DNA of 64,000 nt from Rhabditoides inermis (GCA_963966185.1 CAWZYM010000425.1:402501-466500); one strand, 5' to 3'; shown: positions 21,372 to 32,519, counted from the stretch's first letter. The notes: a model not told the origin generated them from the sequence alone. A program made the numbers and translations.

Positions 21372-24143
21372 TTAAAAACCGAGACGGCAGAAAGTAATGT
21401 AGAGTTCTTCTAGTTTAACCAAAAGAACAGTGCGATCAGTACAGCAACGGACAATGCGAAGAGCTTCTGATTTAAGATTACCAAAACAGATTTGGTGACT
21501 AGTAGTGCTTTCGGAATGCGTGAAGCGATGAACGTCGAATGTATAATCATCAGTCTTATTGTACAGACTTACTTGCCAATGCGTATCGAAACGTAAAGTA
21601 ATATCGAGAAAATGTGCCTCGGAATCAGTACGATTAGTGCGCTCCAGTTGCAAGTTGCTAGGAAGATATGCTTTAAGAAAGGTGTCAAGATCAGACTTCT
21701 TGTCATAGAGAATGAGTACATCATCAACATAACGGAAAACTTGGAATTTCTCATTTTTACAGACAAGAGGGTGAAGAAGACTGTATTCGTATTCTAGAAC
21801 ACTGAGCGTAAGAGAAGCAAGGAGAGGGCTAGCGTTACCACCTTGTGGTACGCCCTTCACCTGTTTGAAAATGAAACTACCGTACTGTGCATAAGCGCTT
21901 TCAACCAAAACCTTAGTTTTGGCTATAATTTCACTTGCCGACATTACACGCTTGTCTGCAATGTGCATAACAGGATCGGAAGTATATTTAGAATATTTAG
22001 CAGATGTAATGAGAATATTTGGTTTTCCACAATTCTTGAAACACATATCAACAAGATCAAGAAATTTCATCTTTTGCAAGATGAGATCATGCGGAAGATT
22101 AGTAAAAAGACTAGCGAAATCAGCACAATATAGAGAAAGGGATGTGTTAGAGACAGAGCGTAAGAAATCGGACACTTTCATACTGTTAGTAATCTAAAAG
22201 TACATTTTGTGGCCATTTCTGGCAGCACCTTTAAGGCAAATGTTACGAAAGTGTTTTTCTAGATGTTTGTACACTACTTGGAGTTCCATGGAAAGACCCT
22301 TAGTGATACATTCGCGTGCCGCAGTGATGAAACGACATTTTACAGGATTTTTATGGAGCTTTGGGACTCCATAAATATTAGGCAACACAGACTTATCGGG
22401 GTCAAAGATAGAAGAATATGTGAGTGAACTGTTTAGAACAGAAGGGTCACCTGTAAACGGCACATATACGGCATTGCCAGAAGCCCTACCGTAACTTATG
22501 CCTAATTCAGCATCACAGAAAGAGATGTAAAGTCGCTTGCACATTACTAAAAAATTACTTGAAGCTTTATCTATAGTGGTAACTGTGAAACGATTATGTA
22601 GATCAGAAGTAATAGATTTAAAATTTGTAACGGAATTGAACTTTTTGCTCATAACACGATACTTCAGTTTATCGTTAACGCAATCGAATATTTTGTTAGT
22701 GACGATGGAAATATTACGATCACTGATAGAGAGAAGATTTTTGTACTGATTAACCATGTCAGAAATAGCATTTCGAACAGTGTTGACAACAGTGGATACA
22801 GAGAGTTTGAGATTGGACACTCTCATATTAGCGCCTTTTTTCATAAATGATCTAAGGGAGTGATTAGAGATGATAGAGAGGTCGCCTGTAAGAACGTGGC
22901 CATAGTGGGGATCACGGTGAGAATCGTATTCTGCATTGTTGCAGAAACAAGGAATCGAGTCCAGAGAAACTGGTCGGTCTCCTCTGTACTCTTTGATAAC
23001 ACGGCTATGATTCACCACATATTTACTCAAACGGTCGGTAGCCAGATGTGTCACTCGAATCTTCTGCTGATCCTTGCGATTAAAGGAATTAAGAATACAC
23101 AACACTTCACGAGTATTGAACAAGGAAAAGAGACCGAGTCTTTCCATATTTGTGAACAAATAAGGAATTTTCAAGAAAATCGTGTTTTTGAACAAGTCTT
23201 TAGTTTTGTTAGGAGTGTGGTCAATAGACCAATAGTAAACAGACAATAAAATTTCGAGTTTTAGCAAGTTTTGAAGAGAACGATTATCGAGAAGATATGA
23301 CATCAGTTTATTTTTAGATTTATTAGACATACATAGGACGTTACGGTAACTCTCATACCAATTGCGAGCATTGGCTGCTTGCACAAGGGAAGACGTATCT
23401 GGCGTTCCACCTTTACCAGAGCCCCTCCTTTTGTTGGGACGCCGGCGAGTCTTCGGGCGGAAATTGAAGTAAGGATGAGATACCTTATCAAAAGGACGAA
23501 TATGAGAGCGAGTGATGGTTTCATATCCTCTGATAGAGTCATTCAGACCCACAGGATATGCTGTAACAAGTGTTCGAATCCAGAATTCTTCACGCTCTTC
23601 CAATTTAACATTATTCATACGTTTGTCACTATTCACATCCACTACCTCCAAAATAGAGAGTTTGGCAAACGACCAAGAGTGGCCATTTTGAGCAAAATGT
23701 TTATAAAGAGGAGTGTTAGAATACTTATTGTTGATAGCACTCTTATGTTCACGCATACGTTGCAAAAACTTGCGAGAGGACAGGCCAACATATTGAACAC
23801 CACATAGATCGCAAGTAATACAGTAGATAACATTAGCAGTATTACAGTCACAGTTCGGAGTTTTTAAAGTCGTAACATGGCAGTTAGTAGCGTAGCAATA
23901 TATTTTGTTAGAATGATCAATCTGAGGACAGATAAGACATTTAGTGTTTGGACAGTGTACACTAGTATGAGTTGTAGAATTAGATACTAGCAGAACGTTT
24001 TTCTTTTGACGTTTTACTAGTATGGAGTCACTGGTAGTAGAGAATTTGGTGATTAAATGCTTGGTTTGTGTGTTTGATTGGGATTTGGCAGGAGTGAAAG
24101 GTTTCAGAGACCCTTCTTGAGGCGGGATGCCTAAATAGGCGCC
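21372..24143 (-). pseudogene. GIY-YIG endonuclease / reverse transcriptase polyprotein (Naiad type), interrupted by one stop
   Basis: The frame opens at 24143 and runs to 21372 with a single in-frame TAG at 22194-22196 (about 922 codons). From the N-terminus it has: Cys-rich zinc-binding-like sequence (CPNTKCLICPQ); GIY-YIG nuclease (VIYCITC then QYVGLSSRKF and MREHKSA) at about residues 105-165; a linker with the CxC motif PCFCNN and GHVLTGDLSII; and an RT domain with PNIYGVPKLHKNPVKCRFIT, ADFASLFTNLP (motif A), KGVPQGGNASPLLA (motif B) and FRYVDDVLILY (catalytic motif C). The protein would nick DNA and copy the element's RNA. The stop falls between the KLHKNP region and motif A and would remove the catalytic core. 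No ATG occurs before the nuclease, so initiation is non-AUG, depends on a spliced leader exon, or is lost. Confidence 0.85.
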
Positions 24144-24987
24144 TTATGTACGACGACAGGCCTAGATGACAACTCGGATATCTCTGTTTCCCGAATCATC
24201 AAAGCGCAATCGAAGGTGGCTGCATGACAACCTCAGTAGTGAAATAAGAATAACATGTCATGGGCCCGGACCACATGAGCCCTCCAGAGAGTAAAACAAA
24301 TAGAATAAAAGAAAGAAAGAAATGTGTATAGATGTGTGACTCCTGCTACCAAACACTAATAGATCCAAAAAAGTACAGGTATGGGAAGGAAATAAGAAAG
24401 ATTCTAATATTGCGGGTAAAATGCAATGAAATGAATGAAAGAAAAATATGAATGAAAAACTAACTTTCTCGTAGAGAGAAAGAAAGATAAATTGAAGAAT
24501 AAGTAAACCCACTCACTGTCTCAAGGTGCATTTATGAGACTAGAGTGGGGTGAGCTGCTCTGTGCGACTGGCCAGGGTACCCGGCCGGTCACGGTGAGCA
24601 GCTCCGCACAATCCTTCCAGGTGCACTTAGGAAGGCATGCCGCGTTCTCCCTGGTGCACTTAGGGAGAACGGAGTCGGCACGGTGCAAGTCTCGCCGTAA
24701 ACCGTGAGAGAGAAAATGAAGTAATACTGACAGAATAACTGGTAGTAGAATACCTATACAATATTGGTTTATACGACAAAAAAGGTCAGACGTGCCTATA
24801 AAAGGCAGGGCAGGAAAGTATAACGTATAGAATAAAATGTGAAACAGTTAGAAGAAGTAAATGTAACGGAATAAATTAAATAGTAAGAGACAAAGATAAT
24901 ATAAGTAAGAGTGAAAGCTGGAAAGAGACAAGACGCGCCTCTCTGCGTAGTACACGCGAGAGATCACAGTCATGTGCTAACCAACTA
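24144..24987. other. Naiad 5' untranslated region
   Basis: Between the upstream pseudo-LTR and the reading frame. It contains several copies of a phrase like GGTGCACTTAGG (24620-24665), but no ORF of note. An internal promoter would be expected here or in the pseudo-LTR. Confidence 0.5.
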
Positions 24988-25289
24988 CAAACAATGAGGA
25001 ATTGACAAAGCAGATAAAGTAGTTCACAAATAAATAAGAAACAGAATCCCTGTTTCGGCCCATTATCCTGCAGACAGGCTACATCAACGTACTATATCTA
25101 GAGTTACTGACTAATGATAGAATCGAAATAAGAACATCCACTGTGGTGGGCCTACTGCCTGAACGCTCATCAGTGCAGGGCCACAGCGGACGAAAGGAAA
25201 GTAGCGAACAAAGTAAAATCTGGAAAAAGAGTAGAAACCTATAATGAGAAAGTTAGAGTGAAGATTGTAAACAAACAAACAAAAAATTG
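24988..25289 (-). repeat. Pseudo-LTR, 5' copy of the Naiad element
   Basis: Second copy of the 303-bp direct repeat, upstream of the reading frame. Confidence 0.9.
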
Positions 25290-25434
25290 TTTGTTCAACA
25301 AGTTTATCAACCACACAACAACAAAATTGCGACAAGGCAACATAAACATGTAATGAGCAAACTAAACTAATGTTCTGAACTATCGTACATACGTAGTCAA
25401 CAGACGAGCAGTGCCACTCATCCCCAGATCGAGT

Positions 25435-25554
25435 TCACTCCTCTCCTCCTTCTGTCGTGTCTCCGTCCCTCTTCTCACTCCCATCCAACCACAACGTCTT
25501 CGTGGCAGCCTCGTATGTGCCGTTATTGTATACTTTGCCGGCTGCGTACACCAC
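25435..25554 (-). CDS. Orphan 3' terminal exon, unknown
   Basis: On the minus strand an AACGTTGCAG acceptor opens VVYAAGKVYNNGTYEAATKT and continues in frame to ...DTTEGGEE and TGA at 25435-25437 (40 codons). It looks like a genuine acidic C-terminal exon, but the upstream exons would lie to the right, where only PLE fragments and MITEs are visible. It may be a stranded remnant. Confidence 0.35.
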   Translation of the reverse strand: MVYAAGKVYNNGTYEAATKTLWLDGSEKRDGDTTEGGEE

Positions 25555-25819
25555 CTGCAACGTTGATCTTTGGCAATTTGTGAAGCGAACGAACGGATTC
25601 GCGTGATCGCTGGTACGCTGGTAGGAAGAATTTGATTTCGTCTACTTTTCTAACATCATCCTCGGCAAACCCTTCATATTGTAAGAAACTCAATATAGTC
25701 AATGTTTGTGTGTGAGCAATCTTTTAAAATTTATCAAATGTGCATATTATAGTAAAATGTATAATATTTTTGTTGTAAAGTCCTTATCTTTACTAATACA
25801 GTCTATATACGTTTTTGAC

Positions 25820-26207
25820 CTGTACACAATGAAGAACTAGGTTATGATTACAATACTGACACCGTAAACAATACAAATCTAATCTATGAAATATGTAATA
25901 GAGAATATGTTGAAACTAATTTTTTCGACACAACACAACTATTTCTTCATTATTCCTCATTGAAATTAGTCAACTCTAAAAACAACCAAGTACCTAAAAT
26001 TCACGCAATCCCAAAAACGCATAAAAATTCAGTCGAATGTAAATTTATAACAAGTGCTTTTAACAGTAGTTTAAAACCAAATTCTCAAAAATCAAAACAA
26101 ATCTTATCGTTTTTGAAAACACGTTTCAAACGATTTCGTGGTATAGTCAAAGGAAGAATAGGATTGAATGCCTGGGTGTTGGTCAATAAACAACTCTATA
26201 AAAAGTA
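25820..26207 (+). pseudogene. Second Penelope-like RT fragment, opposite strand
   Basis: An open frame on plus ends at the TAA 26205-26207. It contains QVPKIHAIPKTHKNSVECKF, matching the PNIYGVPKLHKNPVKCRF region of the adjacent Naiad RT, then GLNAWVLVNK. Only the N-terminal RT region remains; no motif A-C. It is AT-rich and diverged, so it is a different and older subfamily than the neighbouring element. Confidence 0.65.
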
Positions 26208-26234
26208 ATTCAAGTATTGCGATGTCTGACTAGT

Positions 26235-26309
26235 AAATCAAATTTTTGTTGCAAATCAAATGTTCAAATGTTAAATCAAATGTTAAATCAAATGTAAATC
26301 AAATGTTAA
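26235..26309. repeat. Short tandem repeat (AAATCAAATGTT)n
   Basis: Four to five imperfect copies of AAATCAAATGTT immediately left of the TTAA-flanked MITE. Confidence 0.8.
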
Positions 26310-26849
26310 AGGTAGTGTATCCTCTGTCTCGCCACAAACAAAATGCCACAAACAATGAAACATTAATAGACGATATTTTTGAATGTTTTGCCACAATATA
26401 GCTTTTCAATTCATAACATACATATTTTAAATATTCATTTTAACTTCTGAGTGATAAATGCGAACCAAGGTTCACTTTGGCTCTCGGTGCACAACTTGCA
26501 CCAACTTGCACAATCTGCTACACTACTCAGATGTTTTATGAAGAATAACCAAGTTCCATAATGTTTACTGTCTTTTTATGTTTCAGATAATAAATAAAAT
26601 GTGAAATGATAAACAAAAACTCAAGGCATTCGAGAAAACAGCTGACATTGAAATTGCGCCGCTAAACGCCGCAACCTCATAGAATACGTCAATAGGCGCT
26701 TTCGGTAGATTTAATTAATAGTTTGCATATTTTATAAAGTAAATATTATTGAACGAAACGTGCATCATTAACCATAACTTCTAACTATAAAAAGTATATC
26801 ATACAAATTTTTCATGTTTGAGATTTTGCATTCAGAGGTTACACTACCT
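26310..26849. mobile_element. TTAA-flanked MITE (piggyBac-like ends)
   Basis: 540 bp with 17-bp terminal inverted repeats AGGTAGTGTATCCTCTG (26310-26326) and its inverse with one mismatch (26833-26849). TTAA lies directly outside both ends (26306-26309, 26850-26853). TTAA target duplication is the hallmark of piggyBac-type transposition. No transposase, so non-autonomous. Confidence 0.7.
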
Positions 26850-26927
26850 TTAACTAATCGATATATGCTATAAAAATAGTTAAAAACAGTATATCGTGTA
26901 ATAAGTGTTCTATAGTGGCATGTACAT

Positions 26928-26942
26928 ATATATATATATATA
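26928..26942. repeat. TA microsatellite
   Basis: Short (TA)n run. Confidence 0.8.
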
Positions 26943-27079
26943 TCGTTGTTCAACAATGTTTCTAATTTCAAAACGAGAGCTTTTCAATTTTATCTAATCT
27001 ACTGCAGAAAAGAATTTGATAAAACTGTCACTATAACTAAAATAGCCACGTCAAATCTGGCCAACCCCAACCTACTATT

Positions 27080-27310
27080 CGAAGGCACAGTGGCGACTTA
27101 TTTCTGCAGCAACCTACTACCACTCTTTATTTTTACCCGAGCAAAACATTTGGCGGTTACCGCAATCGAACCCGCGAACATCAGGGGCTACAACGCAGCG
27201 CAATTGCACTGAGCCATGAAACAAGTGAAATTAGGTCGTTCATTTGCGCTTATGTCTCCGACCCCAGTTTTTTTTTCAGTATTGAAGCGTTGACGGGTAA
27301 TCGATGGTTG
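27080..27310 (-). mobile_element. tRNA-derived SINE
   Basis: On the minus strand: GGCTCAGTGCAATTGCGC (box A-like) and GTTCGCGGGTTCGATTGC (box B-like), preceded by GGGGTCGGAGACAT. The distal end (CAGTGGCGACTTAT, 27089-27102 on plus) equals the outer end of the foldback element at 17766-18479, so the two families share a terminus or one inserted into the other. A diverged copy is at 18605-18770. Confidence 0.6.
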
Positions 27311-27394
27311 TACGGACTCCATGTGCGTGGTTGATGAAATATTCAAATGAGATTTGATATCACAGCCGGAAACCACGAAAAAGTATCACCTTTT

Positions 27395-27431
27395 TATCCA
27401 ACGTTTCGGCACTAAGCCTTCATCAGGGATA
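27395..27431 (-). ncRNA. Hammerhead ribozyme of the canonical Penelope-like element
   Basis: Minus strand, 5' to 3': TATCC, core CTGATGA (27426-27420), stem II GGC/GCC with loop TTAGT, core GAAA, then ACGT, U, and GGATA. TATCC pairs with GGATA (stem I). A-C/G-U forms a two-pair stem III with no loop. The predicted cleavage is after GUU. Hammerheads with such minimal stem III are known from Penelope-like elements and retrozymes, where they are thought to act as dimers. It lies about 170 nt downstream of the PLE stop, where a pseudo-LTR ribozyme is expected. Confidence 0.8.
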
Positions 27432-27600
27432 GACAGAACACACCTACAATCACAGATAAGCAATGAAAAACACAAGCAATAGGTTACAAGGTATGCGGTA
27501 AAACGGAAATGAATAAGTGGTATGGGTAACGTGTGATATGTGTGATCATAGGGCGGGGTAATGCGCGGCGTGGCCCGCGGCAAGACTCATACACCAGTGA

Positions 27601-29250
27601 TCAATCGATACGGCTACACCGGAAGTCGAGATTAATAGGAACTAGAGAGACAGTAGAAGTGTGCGAGTCTAGCTCGTACTTCCTATTTAAGATGGGGTTG
27701 GTATTCTTGATCTCAAGGGCTTCTACAGTACACCTCCGCTTGGGATAGGGTTCGACTGCGATTATGGTGACAGTGAAAGACGTCTTCTCCCGAGGGTGCG
27801 AGTCCATGATGTGTCGGCCGATGACTCCGCCAGCTCGCTTGTGCTCCGCGATCCTCGTCTTCAGTGGGCGACCCGTCTGACCGATGTAGTGTTCACTGCA
27901 AAGATCGCAAGAGATACGGTAGATCGTGCCCTTCTTCTGACAGTCTCCCTCTCTACCAAATGGACAGACTAGACATGACCTGGTGTTGCATGACGTGTCG
28001 TATCGTCTGTTGTTGCACAGGAGCGAGCGAAGAGAAGGACCCGGCTTGTCGACGATGGCGATCTCCAGACCCGACTTGCGCACGCAGTGCCTGAGAGCTG
28101 AAGAGAGAGAGTCGTCAATGAACGGAAGACACAACGTAGGGAGTACGTTGCGAGAGGAGTCAGATGAGACACGAGGGAGAGAGCGCGAGAGAGGGCGGCT
28201 GCGACCACCTGTACCTGTCCGAGTGACGTCATAGCCATTCGACTTGCAAATAGCTAGAGCCATGTCACTAGACAGGTCACGATAACATGCAGAGGATACC
28301 TGAGCGGCTGTTTTCACAGTCGCTTGGACGATCGCACGCTTCATGTAGTCGGGGTGGGCGCTCCGTTGGTGCACTAGGATGTTCTTGCAGGCCGGCTTCC
28401 GGTACCACTTCGTCTGGAATGAACCATTCTTATTAGAGATCTGAGCGTTGAGGAATGGCAACCATCCCTCCTCCGACGGCTCTTCTCTGGTGAAGTGGAT
28501 CGTCGGTGACTGAGCGTTGAGCTCTACAAACAAACCATCCAGGTCACTCTTACTCTCTGCTACCACTATGACGTCATCGATGTACCGTGCGTAGAAGAGG
28601 ATGCCAGATCTAACACACGATGACTCTAGGACATGCATAAAAGTGACTGCGAGAATAGGAGCCAACCTGTTACCCATACACAACCCTCGTACCTGGCGGT
28701 AGAACTTACCGCCCCACGCGAATGTCGAAGAGCGGAGACACGCGGTGAGCAGAGCCTTGATGTCGGACTGTCTGAAACCGAAGTGGTTAATCTCACTCCA
28801 ATGTTGACGTAGTTGGCTGCACACTGCGTCCGTCGCCGCCGCGTTGTCGACGTTGGTGTAGAGTGCCTCAACATCGAACGACTCGATCTGAACTGAGGAT
28901 GGCCTGGAAAGAGCAGATAACTGTGTCAGCAGGTGCGACGTGTTGATTAGGTGCGCGGGAACAAAGGCCAAGAGTTGACCCAGAACCCGCGCAAGAAGGA
29001 AAGATACCCGGTCAGTTGGTCCGTCAACTCCGCTGATGATCGGCCTGACCTTGATCCTCTTCTCGTCGTCGCTGTGCATGTCCGCCTCGCTCATCTTGTG
29101 GGTCTTCACCTGAAGGTAAAGAACTGGTGGTGTAGGATGAGTGTGACAGATGAATGACGTCACTTCTTTGTAGTCACTTCTTTGTCGCCCTGCGAGGGCT
29201 ATATAAAATTTGCTATGGTCGTTGTGTGTCTGTTTTTCACAGCATCTAGC
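27601..29250 (-). pseudogene. Canonical Penelope-like element: reverse transcriptase with C-terminal GIY-YIG, 5'-truncated
   Basis: The frame is open from about 29250 to the stop at 27601; PLE similarity starts near 29163. RT motifs: PPVLYLQVKTHKM and RPIISGVDGPTDRV, SFDVEALYTNV (motif A), RGLCMGNRLAPILA (motif B), FYARYIDDVIVV (motif C), then WYRKPACKNILVHQRSAHPD. The C-terminal nuclease follows a CNTRSCLVC zinc-like motif: GTIYRISCDLC, EHYIGQTGRPLKTRIAEHKR. The reaction is nicking of target DNA and target-primed reverse transcription. The N-terminal RT region is missing: the frame runs straight into the non-coding array unit at about 29175, where GTCACTTCTTTGT is duplicated in tandem. No internal stops. 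It is GC-richer than the Naiad copy, so not closely related to it. Confidence 0.85.
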
Positions 29251-31188
29251 TCACTGACTATTACACCTACACAGCTCATACTCTGAACTTAACATTCTTA
29301 TGTTGACCGCATGCAATCGTTTCATTTTCACAATCACAGCCTTACTTACCGTATAACTTTACTAAGAACTTGACATAGCCTGAAAAACTTTTGACCCATA
29401 TGCTCAGTCTATGTTTCAAGATGTGAATCTCATACTGTAAACTTAGACTTAGCACACTATATTGACTTGACACACGTCACTAGGACTCATTCCGATAACT
29501 CCTTATATGGGTTTATATAGAATTTCCAAAATTTCAGAAGGACATAACTGAAGACTGAAGAAACATTTCACACTCAAACTACAAAATTAATATCAACTAA
29601 TCACTCTTAACAGACACACATTAGGATAGGTTCCTACATCATTTCCTTAAATGGGTTCACTAACAACTCGGTCCACTTCTATGTAAACCTACCTTCAAAC
29701 TTCATATTTTGTCATGAAACTTGCACAGTAACATGAAACATGCGTGTTATTTACAGTTTTACAGTTTCATTTCGAAAAACCAGTTCAAAAAAGTTTTACA
29801 GCAATTTTCATTTTCTGACAGGATCAATCACGTAAGATGCAAAACGCAAAAACCTTGAATATCTTTGTTTGTTTTGAAGACTAAAATTTCAAACTTCAGT
29901 CGATGATAGAAGACACTTGGCCGTTCACACCATTTCAATTTCAAAGAAAAAACTTATTCCGTTTTCAAAATATGAATATTCAAATTTTCGTAGAAATTTT
30001 ACATTTTTGATCATAACTTCTTTCGTTTTCAATATTAATTTTTCAAATTTTTATGGTAAATTACTCTCTATGACACAATCAACACAAACACGTATGCTCA
30101 GCTCTATTACTGAAAATAAAAATCATATTTCATGATTCACTAGATCAACTACAATCCCTTACTATCTAAGAGTTGAGACCTGGATTTTGCACAGTAATTC
30201 ATAACTCAAAAACTAATATTTACTGACAAAGATTCAGATTTTTCGCTTCACTGTAGAAGGATTTCATTTTTTCAAAAAACCTCGATTTTCAACTAAATGT
30301 GGCTCATTTTTGCAGTTGAGCATATGGACCGCTGACAGGATCAATCAGGCAAGATGCAAAACATGAAATACAGTACATCTGAGTTTCAACTTCTTAGAAA
30401 AATGAATAATTCTCTCATCCCTTTCACCAATGACACCTTAGGTCCTGAGTACCTGCCAGGTACCATCTCACCTGTGGCCTCTCACCTGTCACCTGAGATA
30501 AATCAGCATAAACGTCAAATTTCACTTTACGACCCTGTAACTTTTGTCTAAATGAGAGTTGACACCTGGATTTTTCTATTTACTTATCACTACCGTAAAA
30601 CCTTTATTCATGAAATATTTCAGATTTGTATTTATTGTTTGAATTTTAATTAATTTTTCAATTTCCGTTTTTTTAATACTCAGAAATGTTATAAAATTTA
30701 TAACTTTGTTATTTTTTGAGGTAGAAGGTTCATACTTGGTACAGGTAACAAGTAAATAATTACAATTTTTTAGGTAAACAACTTAAGTAAACAAGTAAAC
30801 AAAAAAGTAAACAACTCCAAATCTCCTGATTTTGATATCTAATCGATACTAAACCTTCAGGAGATTTGAGGTATAGTGTTTACAAGTTATGTAAACAAGT
30901 AAACAAAGTTGTAAACAATTCCAAAACTAGAGATTTTGATGTCTGATGTGTACTAGAGCCATAGAAGAGTTCAAAGTTAGTGTTAAAAGTCAGGTAAACA
31001 AGTAAACAAACATGTAAACAACTATAAAATTTGAGATTTCGATCTCTGATGTGTACTGGAGCCATAGTAGAGTTTAGGTTTGAAGTGTTGATGATTTGAC
31101 GCGGAGAGGCGAGCGCGCCGAAGGCGCGCGAGCCTCGAAGCACAGTGCGGCGGCGAAGCCGCCTCCACTAGCGGGCCGGAGGCTCGCT
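29178..31188. repeat. Hairpin-array unit 1 (TATA-like start, 2.0 kb)
   Basis: Starts next to the truncated PLE with GGGCTATATAAAATTTGCTA. It has an AT-rich non-coding body containing GACAGGATCAATCA twice (about 29818 and 30335), then about 105-bp subrepeats with GTAAACAAGTAAACAAA, and ends in GC-rich hairpins (31100-31185). Short open frames here recur in other units but are AT-composition frames without any domain. Confidence 0.85.
29201..29207 (+). promoter_or_regulatory. TATA-like box of array unit 1
   Basis: CTATATAAAATTTGCTATGG is conserved at the start of units 1, 3 (32536) and 4 (34672), just after the boundary hairpin. It looks like a Pol II core promoter; transcription is inferred. 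Confidence 0.45.
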
Positions 31189-32519
31189 GACTAAAATTTC
31201 AAACTTCAGTCGATGATAGAAGACACTTGGCCGTTCACACCATTTCAATTTCAAAGAAAAAACTTATTCCGTTTTCAAAATATGAATATTCAAATTTTCG
31301 TAGAAATTTTACATTTTTGATCATAACTTCTTTCGTTTTCAATATTAATTTTTCAAATTTTTATGGTAAATTACTCTCTATGACACAATCAACACAAACA
31401 CGTATGCTCAGCTCTATTACTGAAAATAAAAATCATATTTCATGATTCACTAGATCAACTACAATCCCTTACTATCTAAGAGTTGAGACCTGGATTTTGC
31501 ACAGTAATTCATAACTCAAAAACTAATATTTACTGACAAAGATTCAGATTTTTCGCTTCACTGTAGAAGGATTTCATTTTTTCAAAAAACCTCGATTTTC
31601 AACTAAATGTGGCTCATTTTTGCAGTTGAGCATATGGACCGCTGACAGGATCAATCAGGCAAGATGCAAAACATGAAATACAGTACATCTGAGTTTCAAC
31701 TTCTTAGAAAAGTGAATAATTCTCTCATCCCTTTCACCAATGACACCTTAGGTCCTGAGTACCTGCCAGGTACCATCTCACCTGTGGCCTCTCACCTGTC
31801 ACCTGAGATAAATCAGCATAAACGTCAAATTTCACTTTACGACCCTGTAACTTTTGTCTAAATGAGAGTTGACACCTGGATTTTTCTATTTACTTATCAC
31901 TACCGTAAAACCTTTATTCATGAAATATTTCAGATTTGTATTTATTGTTTGAATTTTAATTAATTTTTCAATTTCCGTTTTTTTAATACTCAGAAATGTT
32001 ATAAAATTTATAACTTTGTTATTTTTTGAGGTAGAAGGTTCATACTTGGTACAGGTAACAAGTAAATAATTACAATTTTTTAGGTAAACAACTTAAGTAA
32101 ACAAGTAAACAAAAAAGTAAACAACTCCAAATCTCCTGATTTTGATATCTAATCGATACTAAACCTTCAGGAGATTTGAGGTATAGTGTTTACAAGTTAT
32201 GTAAACAAGTAAACAAAGTTGTAAACAATTCCAAAACTAGAGATTTTGATGTCTGATGTGTACTAGAGCCATAGAAGAGTTCAAAGTTAGTGTTAAAAGT
32301 CAGGTAAACAAGTAAACAAACATGTAAACAACTATAAAATTTGAGATTTCGATCTCTGATGTGTACTGGAGCCATAGTAGAGTTTAGGTTTGAAGTGTTG
32401 ATGATTTGACGCGGAGAGGCGAGCGCGCCGAAGGCGCGCGAGCCTCGAAGCACAGTGCGGCGGCGAAGCCGCCGCCACTAGCGGGCCGGAGGCGAGCGAA
32501 GCGAGCCTCCGGCCCGCTA
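31189..32519. repeat. Hairpin-array unit 2 (1.31-kb direct duplication of unit 1 body)
   Basis: Nearly identical to 29879-31188 at a fixed offset of 1310 bp, with only a few substitutions (for example AAATGAAT versus AAGTGAAT near 31711). It lacks the TATA-containing first ~690 bp. The breakpoint falls inside the boundary hairpin (GGAGGCTCGCT|GACTAAAA). A very recent duplication. Confidence 0.9.

Larger units (their letters stand above)
20941..25289 (-). mobile_element. Naiad-type Penelope-like element with pseudo-LTRs
   Basis: A 4.35-kb element on the minus strand. Direct repeats 20941-21243 (303 bp) and 24988-25289 (302 bp) differ by one indel and one substitution. Between them is a GIY-YIG plus reverse transcriptase reading frame. 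Permuted domain order (nuclease first), a CxC linker motif and pseudo-LTRs match the published Naiad group of Penelope-like elements. Near-identical repeats suggest recent insertion. I found no clear target duplication; the repeats end in a CAAA-rich stretch. Confidence 0.85.

Noticed and set aside
22194..22196. In-frame stop in the Naiad RT as a selenocysteine codon
   Set aside because: It is TAG, not TGA, and no SECIS-like structure was identified.
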